This document shows positions 35,146-46,681 of a stretch of DNA of 64,000 nt, piece by piece. How positions within the stretch are numbered: position 1 is the first letter of the stretch; the number at the start of each line of letters is the position of its first letter. Origin of the DNA: Smittia aterrima (lineage: Eukaryota; Arthropoda; Insecta; Diptera; Chironomidae); contig CP093829.1 in NCBI GenBank assembly GCA_033063855.1, positions 8,256,243 to 8,320,242 on the forward strand, in the 5' to 3' direction. The notes under the pieces are model-generated. The model was not told the DNA's origin and did not search any database. It was given only the letters and a program-made list of their open reading frames with translations. A program made the translations under genes and the position numbers.

Positions 35146-35180
35146 TCAGTCGATCTTTAGCGTTTGAAAGAGAAAGTTCA
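35146..35180 (+). promoter_or_regulatory. Inr + DPE-like core promoter of LRR-BTB gene 2
   Basis: TCAGTC (35146-35151) with A at 35148 as +1, and AGTTCA at 35175-35180, again exactly +28. The ATG is again 63 nt downstream of the A. The upstream CACACACACATTGAAA and TTTAAAGTCC blocks are shared with gene 1, so the promoter was duplicated with the gene. Confidence 0.65.
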
Positions 35181-35210
35181 GGATAAATCTGCAAATTGAC
35201 TTATCGCAAA

Positions 35211-36353
35211 ATGGAAATCTACTGCGAATTTTTATATTGTTGTAACGAAACAAGTGATTACTCGTGCATAGTAAAAGAGGCGAAGAAAACTAACCAAACA
35301 CAAGATATTAAAGAAGTCAAAGGAGATCATAAAGCTGGAAAGAGTAATGCTGACGTCACAATATTTGTTTGCGTGGGATCACAACTGGATCAATTTCCAC
35401 GAGGTCTTGGCAATCATTTTCCCAATTTGGTCAAATTGTTCGTCATTGCAAGCAAAATCAAGGAAATTTTGTCACAGGATTTGGAAGGACTTGAAAATTT
35501 GAAAGAACTTTATATGGAGAGAGGCATCTTGACGTTACTGCCGGACGATTTGTTCCACAATATGCCGAACCTGGAAGAGATCTCATTCGCTGAAAATAAA
35601 ATCGAGTTAACATCGTCAAACTTTTTGAAGCCTTTTGTTGGTAAATCCAAGTTTGCTGTAAATCTTCGCGGAAACGAGAACATTGATGTTTGGTACGACT
35701 CAGCAGAACTAGGTTTATCGGAACCACAAAGAGAGCAACAAAAATCATCGCTTGAAGAGTTGATGAAAACAATTGACGAGAAGTGCATCAAACCACAGAA
35801 GTCACAGCAATTATCCAGCCAAAAGTCGTGCAATATCATAGAAAATGAACAAGTCAAGGATTTATGGATCACTGGTCTCTTTTCTGATATGAAGATCATC
35901 TCTGGCGGTATCGAATTTAAGGTTCACCGAAACATTCTTGCAATTCGTAGTCCAGTGTTGGCAGGAATCATCGAGAAGGATAAAGAAGAACTGAAAATAA
36001 ACGGTTTCAGTCCAGAGGCTGTTCACTCGTTGCTCCACTTTATCTACACAAATGAAATTCTTCACGAAGACAACGCAACCGAGAACTTTACTATCGCCCA
36101 CAAATTCAAAATGCAAGACATGAAATCGGCCTACGAAGAAATAATTTCCAACAAACTCAATGATTCGAACGCTTATGAAACATTTTTGCTCGCACATCAA
36201 AGCGAAGCAAAATATTTGAAGCAAAAAGCATTTGCATTGATTGTTAAGAAATTAGCAGAACCTTTGCCGGTGTCGCTCACAGAAGATCCCATAAAATTAA
36301 AGAAGCTGATCGATATTCGCAGTGAATACGTTAAATTGCTAGAAGAGCAATAA
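35211..36353 (+). CDS. LRR-BTB domain protein 2 (tandem paralogue)
   Basis: Single exon, 380 residues, starting MEIYCEFLYCCNETSDYSC. Same architecture as its upstream neighbour: N-terminal Cys cap, HKAGKSNADV, LRRs about residues 50-155 (LPDDLFHNMPNLEEI), a linker shortened by a few residues relative to gene 1 around the KTIDEKC segment, a BTB domain (DLWITGLFSDMKI, FKVHRNILAIRSPVLAGI) and BACK-like C-terminal helices. No signal peptide is visible. The BTB and C-terminal parts are nearly the same in both copies, while the N-terminal cap and the ligand-facing LRR strands differ more (for example VVFRLSELKH against FVCVGSQLDQ). That pattern fits a conserved dimerisation/ligase end with a diverging recognition end. 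Tandem duplication is certain; the cellular function is unknown. Confidence 0.88.
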   Translation: MEIYCEFLYCCNETSDYSCIVKEAKKTNQTQDIKEVKGDHKAGKSNADVTIFVCVGSQLDQFPRGLGNHFPNLVKLFVIASKIKEILSQDLEGLENLKELYMERGILTLLPDDLFHNMPNLEEISFAENKIELTSSNFLKPFVGKSKFAVNLRGNENIDVWYDSAELGLSEPQREQQKSSLEELMKTIDEKCIKPQKSQQLSSQKSCNIIENEQVKDLWITGLFSDMKIISGGIEFKVHRNILAIRSPVLAGIIEKDKEELKINGFSPEAVHSLLHFIYTNEILHEDNATENFTIAHKFKMQDMKSAYEEIISNKLNDSNAYETFLLAHQSEAKYLKQKAFALIVKKLAEPLPVSLTEDPIKLKKLIDIRSEYVKLLEEQ

Positions 36354-36428
36354 AAACTTTACTTTCTAATCATCTTACTTTCAAAATCCAAGAAAATGTA
36401 AACTTCATCTTAAAATTATCTTCATGAC

Positions 36429-36434
36429 AATAAA
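36429..36434 (+). terminator. Poly(A) signal of LRR-BTB gene 2
   Basis: AATAAA, 75 bases after the stop codon, inside a GACAATAAAATGAATTC context like that of gene 1. Confidence 0.65.
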
Positions 36435-36687
36435 ATGAATTCTTTTAATATTAAACGGAAATATTTTTTCTAAAACATTTCATTCTCAATTTACGCGGAT
36501 CATCGCGAAGGGATATTTTCAAAGAACAACAAAGGGATTTTGCAATTGAGAAAAATCAAAGTTTAAAATTTAAGTTTCCGCGACTTTTCAGCTTGCTATT
36601 TCCAAAACTAACGCGTTAATAAGTTATTGGTCAACTAGAAAACATTGTGTGTTAAACACTCGAAAACTAATTCGAATTTCAGCTGAA

Positions 36688-37776
36688 ATGGAATCGCTCG
36701 AAGACAAATCAATGGAGAGAGAAAGATTGGTCGATGGCCCCAATGACGAAGACGAAGAATTGACTCTTCCAACAAGTTTAACAACAACAGCTCAGTCAAA
36801 GACTCCAATTAGTCCACCAAATGTAAAATTCATCGAATTATTCTTGACACACCCTAACTCTAACTTTTGAATTGTTTCAGGTCTATTCAGCCACAGGAAG
36901 TGACTCACAGTCTCAATCTCTCGGCAAAGTCAGCAGTGAAGCTAAGCTCAGCTATGTGAACGAAAGAAAAACAATCGAATTGGAAAATGCACGGAAAGTT
37001 AGTGTGGAACGTAAGAAGAAAATTCTTAAAGGTGAGCCAAAGTTCCAATCGATGACCTCTCGCTGCATGACTTTTAATATCTTTTGATGTTTTCTTGATT
37101 TTTTAGCTTTATTATTATTTCAATATTTCCATTCTTTACTTTTCGGTTTTTCGTTTGTGGTTTGACTTTATGATTTGATATCAAGACCCTCCAGACTCAG
37201 TGCCATCATCATCCGCCAGTAGCAATTGTTTGATAGATTTAAAGCGTGAAGAGTCGTGTATGGCACAGGCGATTAATGTAGAGGCGCTAGACAAGATCAA
37301 CTCACTTCCATCACAGAAATCACAAATATCCCTTCCACTTCCAAGCACTTCCAGTTTTCCTATGCTCGTTAAAACTCCATCCAAAAACCATCTCTCGAGT
37401 AGTTTGCAGAACTTTTCGACGAGACCAATTAAACATCATTCTTTCGATTCAGATTTAGATGTCAAGTACATGGAGAAGAATCTGATCTCACTGCTCGATG
37501 ATTTCCACAATGGTAAGTCATTTAACTGAGAAGCTATCGATTACTTAAAGTTACTTTCTGATTACAGGAAAGCTCAAAGCATTTAGTGGAAGTTCAATGA
37601 ATCAAATGAAAGCGATTCGTGATCAACAAGAGAGATTATCGAAGCTTCACTTTGACTTGGGAATGAGCTCAACATTTAATGACTCAAAAGATGATCAGAT
37701 GAACCAACTTGTCCAGAAGTTGAATGAGATATCACATTCGATTGAAAAGCTCAACTCGTCCAATGCTGACGACTAA
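36688..37776 (+). CDS. CCDC28-family coiled-coil protein
   Basis: Four exons: 36688-36822, 36881-37031, 37186-37512, 37568-37776 (822 nt, 273 residues), with consistent phases and GT-AG introns. The first two thirds are polar and low in complexity (SPPNVYSATGSDSQSQS; LERKKKILKD-like basic helix). The last third holds the family signature: KHHSFDSDLDVKYMEKNLIS, LLDDFHNGKLKAFSG and the helical QMKAIRDQQERLSKLHFDL, ending in a heptad-like segment LVQKLNEISHSIEKLNSSN. Vertebrate CCDC28A/B are small cytoplasmic proteins; CCDC28B is linked to cilia and mTORC2 (family knowledge). The start is the first ATG after TTTCAGCTGAA. That TTTCAG could itself be an acceptor of a leader intron. The gene is convergent with thin; 328 bp separate the stop codons. 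Confidence 0.82.
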
Positions 37777-37781
37777 AGTGC

Positions 37782-37787
37782 AATAAA
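37782..37787 (+). terminator. Poly(A) signal of the CCDC28-family gene
   Basis: AATAAA only five bases after the stop codon, implying a very short 3' UTR. The opposite-strand AATAAA of thin (about 37840-37835) lies just beyond, so the two 3' ends nearly meet. Confidence 0.6.
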
Positions 37788-38104
37788 TGTTTTTTATACT
37801 GAAACAATATTTTGTCGTCTATTCAAAACAACTTTTTATTAATTTTTTTGTGTTTTATAAATTACTACAAACTTCTGTCCTCAACTTTGTCATCAAAGCT
37901 TAAAACGATAAAAAAAACGATAACAGTTCAAACATCTTCGAGTCTTGCTTAAGTTCCGCAAGACTGAAGTGTCCATCGAAGATTAGATAATTTCACACTA
38001 AAATTTATTCTCAGTTGGAGGTTTTTTCTTTTTGATTCCTTCTCAAGCTTCATCGTGATTTGTTAGTAGCGCAGTTTAAATAGTTTTCGTCTCTCAAAAA
38101 TAGT

Positions 38105-41100
38105 TTAAAAAATTTGAACGCGATGATTTTCACGATCGCAAACTAAAATATTGCCATTTGACATGATCGCGACACCTTCGAGTCCTTTGAATTCAGCGTC
38201 GCCAGAGCCCCAAGATCCGAAAGCTCGCAAAAAGCTGAAAATAGAAAAAGTTTTGTTGAAAGCTTCGAGAGAATGTAACAAAGCTCTCGTTACCTTCCGT
38301 CAGGATGAAAGATCTGAATTCGATTGTTTCCAGAATCCGCCACGACGATGTAACCAAATTCATCGACAGCGACGCCCCTGAAAGATTTAATTCGTAACTG
38401 ATCGTAAATGTGCGTGAAGAATTTTCATTACCTCGGGAACTTGAATTGACCTTCCTCTGAACCTTCGCAGCCAAAGCAAGATAAAACTTTTCCGTTTACA
38501 TCAAAAATCTATTAATAGAAAGCTCAATTAACGTCTCATCATCGTTTTCACGCTCTCTCGCGCCTCTCACCTGAATTCGATGGTTGTTTGAGTCTGAGAC
38601 AATGACCCGATTTGTATTTGAAACTGCGATGTAGTGAGGATGTTCCTAAAAAGTTTGCTTACTCGTAATTGCGCAATTGTAACTAAAAAAGTTGAGATAC
38701 TCACAAGTTGACCCTCGCCACTACCGCATGTACCAAATTTGCCAACGAATGTTCCGTCAGATTGAAACACCTTCGAGAAGAAAAGTGAAAAGCAATTAAA
38801 ACTTCACTCACAATCAACTGACAGTTGAACAACTCACTTGAATTCTATGATTTTCCTTGTCGCAAACGTAAATGAAACCCATTGAGTCGGTTGTGATGCC
38901 CCAAGGGTAATTGAATTTTCCATCGGAGGTGCCTTGGCATCCGAACGTCCGAAGAAATCTTCCTGTGAGATGAATTGAAAAATAAATTAAATGAAACTAA
39001 AATTTTCAATCTTTCATTTACCGGACGGATCGAAAACTTGAATTCGATGATTGTAACGATCGGCGATGATGAATTGTCCGATTCTGTTGATGGCGACGCC
39101 AGCCAAGCAGTCAAACTCTCCATCGCTGTTGCCGTATGTTCCGAACTCGCTGAAATAATTACCAGTCGCGTCGAAAACTTGTACGCGATGGTTTGATGAA
39201 TCAGCGACAACGATGAGATTGTCGGGACCAACTGAGATGCCTCGTGGCCAAGTAAATTTTCCGGATTCGCTCCCTCTGCCACCTATTTGCAGAATTTGCC
39301 TTCTCTTTTGCAGGTATTGAGTACGCGGTGTGCTGAACTTAGTATTGGTATCTTCCATACCGACGGCCTGTGCTTGCGCTTGAGTAGGAGAGGCGAGGGA
39401 GCTTTGCAAGTTTTTTGAATCATCATCGGAGCTGTGCATTTCGTTGGCTTGACGCAATGGCAAACCCAGACTTAACCGTCTACTTGCAGACGTTGCTGAT
39501 GAAGTTGATGAAGGAGATGAAGTAGCAGCACTGCCGTAGGATGAGCTAGGGGTGCTGCTGCTTGCAGCTGTGTCACGGGGACTGTCTTTGGACGAACGAT
39601 TTCCATATTTGTTCTTAAGATATCTGGCCCAAGAGCTGAGCGCTTCTTTATCTCCATCTGATCCTCCACCTCGATCCGGAGACACTTCACGAGATTTCAA
39701 TGCATGTGTGGATCGGCTGCGTGATAACTCCGAGCCTGAAGATAACGATGACGTTCCGTATCTAGACGAGAAACGAGAAATTTATTTCACAGTGAAAATC
39801 TATCGACGAACACCGCTGACGAAGGTTGCGCAAAACTTAAACCAAAAAATATTTGCAAATATTGGCGATAGAAAATTAAATTAAGAAAGGAGATTATCTA
39901 AGTGGAAAGTTGATGCGATCTTTGCGGTTATTCGAATGAGATAAGAGATGACATTAAATGTACCTAGAAGCCAAATATGCTGACGGCGAGGTAGTTGTAG
40001 GGGACAAAGGCTCTTCCGTGTCATCATCGTCTCCTCCAAAGTTGTGTGACGATCGACTTCTCGCGAGTCTATTTCTTCGCTCCTTTAACGCCATGTAACG
40101 AGATCGACCTGAGAGTCGACTGTCCGAGTCATCATCCTGTTCTTCTGAGTGTTGCTGCGAAAGTGCCGAGCTTTTGCTTTTATTCAAAAAGCGACTAGTG
40201 TAGCTGCTCGAATTAGTACACAAATATTTAAAGAGAGATTATTTCGTGGATAGTTCAAAAACAAAATTTTTTGTTAATTAGAAAACTTTCTGTTATGTGA
40301 TTAGGAAAGCGTCAGCTCACCTTGACTCCTCCGGTTCGTATGCTCCGGTCGTTCGAGTGCGTGTGGTGCTATAGCGGTCATTTTCTTTGTCAGAAGCACG
40401 CGAGTAAGTGCTCGAAGGAGCTTCGTACCTTGATCTTGTCGTTGTAGGTGATGAATCGTCACGAGAGCTTCGACGAGCTGCATCAGCAGCTGCAGATTCT
40501 CTCAGAATCCCAGCGCGAGTCGATGAAGACGAAGCTGTTTCTGTTGGTCTTGCAGCAACGACTGGTTTCACTGGTGTCTTAGCTTTTGTTTCTTCCTCAG
40601 TTTCAGACTCTTCTTCAGAGCTGCTTTCTTCTTCGGAACTCGATTCTTCCTTTTTCAACGTCGTCGACGACGCCGGGGCCGCCGACGATTGGAGAAACCT
40701 ACTCTGAAAGGGCTTTTTCTCCGGTTCTGCAGGTGGAGGGGACGTCACAGGTGTTGTCACGCGTGATCGTGTTGGCGTGACTTCCGCCGGCTTTGATGAG
40801 GTTGGTGAAGCTTCACTTGAACTCTCTGCCGACGAACTTTCACTACTTGATCGAGCGGCTGTTGATGCTGCGGATGTTCTCGTCTGTCAAGTTTAAAAAT
40901 ACAAAGAGTTATAAATAGTCAGCGTACAAATGGGTCATAGACATTAGCTGAGAACAAAAGCTTCAAGCAAGGTTATTGCAATAAGAAAAAACTTGACTTA
41001 CTTCAGTTGTTTCTTCCGCGACAGTTTTCTTTAAGATCGATGGAGTGTCAGCGGTTGCTGGAGTCGTTGAAGATCCTGCTGCTTTATTCTCTCGTTTGAT

Positions 41101-43151
41101 CCTCGCAATCTCATCATCTTCTGAGACCTGACGACCAGCTGATGGCGGTCGCCTCACTGGCTGAACTGCTGTCGTCTTCACTTGAGGTTGAGGAGCTACA
41201 GGCGTCGCTGGTTTTGGTTCGACTTTCTTCTCGCGTGGACCTTTTTCCTGTTCCTGAATCCTCTTCATCGCACGAGGCGAATCAAGAATTCTGAAAATTC
41301 CACTGAGTGGACCTGAAATTGAGAGAAATTTCCATGAGTAAGCTACTCGAAGGTTGTTTATCTGTCATCACCTTTAGCCGCATCCTCAGTACTTGTGACT
41401 TTATTTTTGTTACTTTCTTTGTCTGTGGCTTTTAACGTGCTAGATTCATTGTCATCGTCTTCTTCGTGATGCCCACGCACGAACCGCGAACGAAACCTAT
41501 TTTTGCCGCTTGCTCTTGACGAGGAGTCGTAATGTTGATCCTCATTGTCGTAACCGTAGCGAGAGTCTGCATGCTTATCAGCAACAACTTTCACTGGACG
41601 TTCACCGAACTTTCGACCTCCCAAGAGAGGTTCGTCTTCAGTGTTTCCTAATTCTTGTTGTTGACGGAACTGCGAGACTAAACGATGGTCGCTCTTTGAT
41701 CTCATCAAACCAGATCCACTCGATGGCTGTAACAAGCCGGCCATGCTTTGTGTGGTTGTTGGTGGGTGAATGAAGTTTAAGTCTCCGTAAGTGCATAAGT
41801 TGTTGACAAGGCCATTGGCATCACAAGCCATTGTGAAGCGAACACGGCGACTGTAATCGGAATTTTCACATTCAAAGTTCCTGATGAACTCAACAGTTTT
41901 AAGGAAAATTTCCTTAGTGTCCATGAGTTCGCAATCTTCCCATGAAACTGACTCGACCATGTATTTGTCAGCCAGATCACAATTGCTGGTGATGTTGGAG
42001 ATCTCCAATTCTAAGTTCTCCTTGAGAGTGGAAAGATTTTTCATCTCCGACGTCAAATACTTGTCCATCTCAGTGCGCAAATAGTCAGTGCGATCTTTCA
42101 CTGCTTTCGTGAGTCGTCGATAAATCTCGTCAATCTCCTCTGACACGCTATGGCAGTTGAGTTGCAAGTTCGAAGTATTTTTCTCGACAACCGCAAGAAT
42201 GTCTTGTAGTCGATGAACGCCTCGACGAATTTGATTATTTATTCTATTGATTTCACGACGTAAGATGTCCATGTGAGCGGATTTACAGTCTTCGCAGACT
42301 TTCTTCTCGCAATGGTGACAGAGATTGCAATAAGATTTCTCTGAACAAACGTTACATCGCTCCATGACTTGACCTTAAGTGAGAGACAAATATTTAGAAC
42401 ATCAAAGATTTCATCATAAGATAACAAATTTTCCTGGCGAGGAAAATCGTTCATCAATGACGTGAGAAGAAAAGAAAAACAATTTCTCAAAGTGAAAACT
42501 GTCTCCCAACAAATAATTCTTCGCTTTGATATTTCTCGTACCTGACGTGGGATCTGGAAGATCGCCAGTGATCTCAATGTGAAGCTCCAGGAAGCGGGTG
42601 AGCGTGACATTCGTTGGAAAGCCAGCAACGCCATTGTAGGGGATGCGATGCTCAGCTATTTTTGGTTTCGCGATAAATAAATAAAAGCGAAGCTTAATTA
42701 TAAACAAATCTTGTGATCGTGAAAATTCTTTTGCGTTTACCTCTGCACTCGGGACATTTGACTTGTCGCCTCACATAGTCGGTTAGGCCTTGAAAATAAT
42801 TTTTGATTTGTTTATTACAAAAGATTGCGTAAAGGTTGATCGTTAGGTTGATACGTCAGAGAATTGAAAATTAAGACTCGAAAAGAATTTCATAACATTT
42901 CATCGAGTATTTTCAGAATCGTGACATATCTTTAAGTGGGCGATGTTTTCACCAGCAAAGGCGATGAGAAAAGGAACATTCGCCCCCTCTCTCGAATCAT
43001 TGACCGTTTACATTTAGAATTTTAATTGAAGATCTCACTCACCGTCCATGCAAGGTTCCATACAAAAAGAATGCTGACATGGCAGCAGCTTTGGGTTTCT
43101 GTATCGGTCTAGACAGACACAACACGTTAATAGTTGCTCGAACTGTTCCAT
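38105..43151 (-). CDS. tn: Thin/Abba (TRIM32-like) TRIM-NHL protein, putative E3 ubiquitin ligase
   Basis: Fourteen coding exons: 43151-43043, 42788-42741, 42655-42542, 42373-41372, 41312-41002, 40883-40321, 40206-39964, 39761-39022, 38962-38838, 38770-38705, 38645-38571, 38508-38432, 38377-38294, 38234-38105 (3687 nt, 1228 residues). RING finger at residues 10-51 (CCVCLDRYRNPKLLPCQHSF ... CPECR); B-box about 94-124 (CNVCSEKSYCNLCHHCEKKV); coiled coil about 125-240 (INNQIRRGVHRLQDILAVVE); a long S/T/E-rich disordered middle; six NHL repeats at 953-1228 (DSSNHRVQVF, DRYNHRIQVF, DKENHRIQVF, DSNNHRIQIF, DSGNNRIQIF, DRENHRVQIF), forming a full propeller that ends right at the stop. Fly Thin sits at muscle costameres/Z-discs and maintains myofibrils (family knowledge). 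The exon at 40206 could start three bases later (CAG|CTAC). Confidence 0.92.
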
Positions 43152-44469
43152 ATTTTGTCACTGAACGAGAGAAAACAAATGAATTGATCACAAATGTGCA
43201 CTTAAGTAGGTTTTCATTTCACTTCTCGATCGAGACAGCGACGAAAACAACGACGGACATAAACTAAAACACGCAAATCAGATTTTTCCTCTTCGCTCTC
43301 TCTAATTCTCGCTTTTCCTCTTTTCTTTGTTCGATGAGACGTAATTTTTCGGTACGTCACTCTTTATGTGATAAAAATAGATTCTCTATGGTGCCGCATT
43401 TTTCAATGAAAAAGAAAAACTTTTTTTTTTCGAAAGAAAATTTTCATCGTCGAGAAAGGAGGAGAATCGTCGGTCGAAGGCGATCGCGGGAGAGGAAATA
43501 TCATCACTGAAGTAAAATTAGCGAAAAATTTTCACAAAGAATGTCCATGAGTCGTCGAGCTGGATGAAGGCGAACAATGAAATGAATTTTTGCTTCGATT
43601 GGCAACGAACGAACACGTACAACTACATTAGATGGTTTGAGTTGATGGATTTCGATTCGATTTCGGTTTCTTTTTAGTCAACTTCTTTCAATCTCATATT
43701 AATGATATCACAAATAGTTCACTGCCGACGATCGGGCTGCTCGATAACGTACACTTTAACCGAATTATTCTTCTGACTTTGGAAGCCTCTCTCTCAAATT
43801 TATCGAGCAGAGTTAAAGTTTCCCGATGCGTTTTTCACGCGTTGCTCGATCGAACTGAGAAAAAATCTTCTGAAAAATGAAAACTCACGTCGCGGCTTTT
43901 CGCCGAATCTATTTTTAAAGATTTTTACTCGTTCTTGACGTGACTGTGTTGGTTAGCGAAATTGTGAGTGCTCTGATGAGTTGCAAAGTCATGACGTAAA
44001 ATGATTTCTGGACTTTCCGGGACCGGAAGGAAGGGAAGCGAAGGTTTCTTGCATTTCCTTTAAGAAAATTTTGTGAAATAATTTTCTTTCTCTTTCGTTC
44101 GATAAATTTCCATTTTGACAGATTAGTTCAAGGTTTCTGTTTGTGGCTTAAAAAGAGTTACATCAAAAGACGAATTTAGATGATTTTTGTTGTTGGAACA
44201 AACATAAACTCGCTCGATGACTTACGCACCCAGTTTGTTGTTGAGGAGTTTGTCGACTCTTCTTCTTGAAATGCAATCGAAGATCTGGTCGCTAATCAGA
44301 GTTTATTTATGATTTCAATGATTTCTTTTGTTGTCAGCAATTGACACTTCGATTTTCGGGAAGTCACAGTAAGACTTTACAATCAACAACTTTTCGGAGA
44401 TTTTTTTTTCGGTAAAGCGAATGAAGTTTCACTTTTTAGTTTGATTCGAGACGTCGACTAACTTTGATC
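43152..44469. other. Divergent intergenic region between thin and the P450
   Basis: No coding sequence recognised. It should carry the thin leader and promoter on the minus strand and the P450 promoter on the plus strand. AT-rich, with a run of T/A near 43420-43440 and no repeats of note. Confidence 0.6.
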
Positions 44470-46337
44470 ATGGAAGTTTCATTGATTTGTTCTGTTCTCT
44501 TTTTAATTTTGTTGATCATTTCGTTTATCTCAAAGAATGAAAGATTCAAGAGAAAGTTCATGATTTTTATAGGAAGTGCGATAATAAGTTTCAAGTTCAT
44601 GTTTAAAATGAATTGCGATGAGCGATTGGAAGCTTTCAGGAAAATTCACAAATTCTTCCCTCGCTTCATTCATTTTGACTGTCTTGGCCTTAAAGTTGTG
44701 ATGGTTTATGATCCAGAAATAGTCAAACGGTGAGTGAAATGAAATGAAAACGATGAAATGTTTTAAGAAAAGTTTCTTTTTTCAGAGTCTACAGTTCAGT
44801 TGAGTTAATGCAAAGACCATTCAGAAGTTTCGTGCCTTTGGAGAAAGGCCTCCTCTTCTCAAGCTGTAACTTTTCTAATTTTCTATTTTAGCAAAAAAGT
44901 TTTTAAAACAATTTTTCTAGATGCTGATTGGCGTGAGCCGCGAAAACATTTGAACCTCGCGTTCAACCTCAACGTCCTCAAAGGTTTCATTCCAATCTTC
45001 TCCAACTACTCAGACATCACAACTCGTGAAATCAAAGAGAAACATAATGAAGACGATGAGTTTGATCTTATTTTGTTTATCGCTCAGTTGACACTGCGAA
45101 CAGTCTCAGGTACTCGCGAAACTTCTCCCACACAAATTTTCTTGGGAATTCCTTTGACGATTTGTTTTTCGTTGTAGCGACGATATTGAATGTTCATCGA
45201 ATCGAGTTGCCCTTGTTTAATGAAGTTTACGAGAGCATGAACACGTGAGTGATGAAATGTCGTGGAACTGATCCAGTTAATTGAGTTTTTATGTTTGTTT
45301 CTTAAGGTTGGGAGAATGTCTTTTCACTCGAATTAGTAATCCACTGTTTCATCCAGAGTTCATCTACAAATTAACGTCCACGCAAGTTTATTCTTTTGAT
45401 CATCAACAAATTTATTTTAATTGTGTCGTCGTTTAGTTATCAACACGAGAAAGTCGCCTTAGATTTCTTACTGCAATATGGGAATGAGGTGAGACATTTC
45501 AAAACGACGTCGCGAGAGTTTTATTCTCATTTCTCGATAGTTAATCGACGAAGCTCGGCGACGACACAGAAAATCTCTCCGAGAAGAAAATTCCGAGGAA
45601 AAGCGAACGAAGATCAATTTTATCGTCGATCAGCTAATAAATCATGAGGAAAAGTATTCCGATCGTGATATTCGTGATCAGCTCTTGACGCTGCAAATCA
45701 CGGCATCAGACACGACAACGAACGTTGTGGGCGCTTGCGTCATGTTGCTGGCGATTAATCAAGACATCCAGACGAGAGTTTACGATGAAATTCTGAGCGT
45801 ATTTCAAGGCGATGACCACATTGACTACGAACGATTGAGTGAACTGAAATATCTTGAAATGGTTTTAAAGGAAACTCTTCGTTTGTTGAGTCCAATTCCG
45901 ATGTCGATGCGTGAAGCAACTGACGACTGCGATATTGGAACTGGAAGAGTTCTCAAGCGAGGAACACAAGTTTTCGTTCTGAATTACATTCTTCATCAAA
46001 GAAATGACATTTGGGGAAAGAATTGGAAGAAGTTTGATCCTGAGAACTTTGGAGCTGAGAAATCCGCTCAACGAGATCCTCACTCGTTTGTTCCTTTTGG
46101 TTCCGTGAGTTTACCTTCGAATAAACTCTTAAAATCATTTTAAATCGTTTCTCTTGCCAGGGAGGAAGAAATTGCATTGGAAACCGTTATGCGATGATCG
46201 CCGCTAAAGTATTTCTCGTGAAGCTTTTAAAAGCTTTTCGATTCACAACAAAACTCAAAGAAGAAGAGTTGAAGATGAAACTTTCATTCACCGCGAAGCT
46301 GTCTACAAAGTATTTGGTTTCCATTCATAAACGTTGA
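44470..46337 (+). CDS. Cytochrome P450, CYP4 clan (CYP313/CYP325-like)
   Basis: Eight exons: 44470-44729, 44786-44865, 44921-45109, 45178-45244, 45307-45375, 45437-45488, 45541-46104, 46161-46337 (1458 nt, 485 residues). An N-terminal membrane anchor (EVSLICSVLFLILLIISFIS) points to the ER membrane. Haem-thiolate signatures are intact: I-helix TASDTTT (about 293-299), K-helix ETLR (350-353), FDPENF in the PERF position and the haem-binding loop FGSGGRNCIG with Cys432. It should be an active mono-oxygenase; the substrate is unknown. The CYP4-clan/CYP325-type placement is from overall resemblance. The donor after 45375 (AC|GTCCAC) is poor and that short exon is the weakest part of the model. 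The last codons (...YLVSIHKR) and the 3' UTR recur as fragments between the downstream GPCR copies. Confidence 0.85.
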
Positions 46338-46369
46338 ATGAAATCTGATTTAATTAAACTTCTTATTTC

Positions 46370-46375
46370 AATAAA
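46370..46375 (+). terminator. Poly(A) signal of the P450
   Basis: AATAAA, 33 bases after the stop codon. The same 3' UTR, including this signal in one copy, is duplicated at about 51041-51046. Confidence 0.65.
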
Positions 46376-46681
46376 TTAACATTTCAAAGTCATCTAAACT
46401 TAAATCTTAATCTCAAAGAAAAGAAAATTGATTCTAGCACTTGCGAAGTTAAACAAAACAAAAGATGGTCAAAGATTAAAGTTGATCTCATCAGATTCTC
46501 TTCTCACGTAGTTAACTTCACTAACATGTCGTACAAATACTCACGACAGCTTATTCATTTACACTTCATCGAAGAGTTTGCACTAAGTTTAGTTTGAATA
46601 AACATCCTGACCGTTTTTTTAAGAATTCTAGTCATCACATTTAATTCAAAACAAATTCGAGTCTAATATCACAAAGTCACG

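Noticed and set aside
46221..46236. 16-bp palindrome AAGCTTTTAAAAGCTT in the last P450 exon
   Set aside because: It is explained by the coding sequence KLLKAF; no sign of function.
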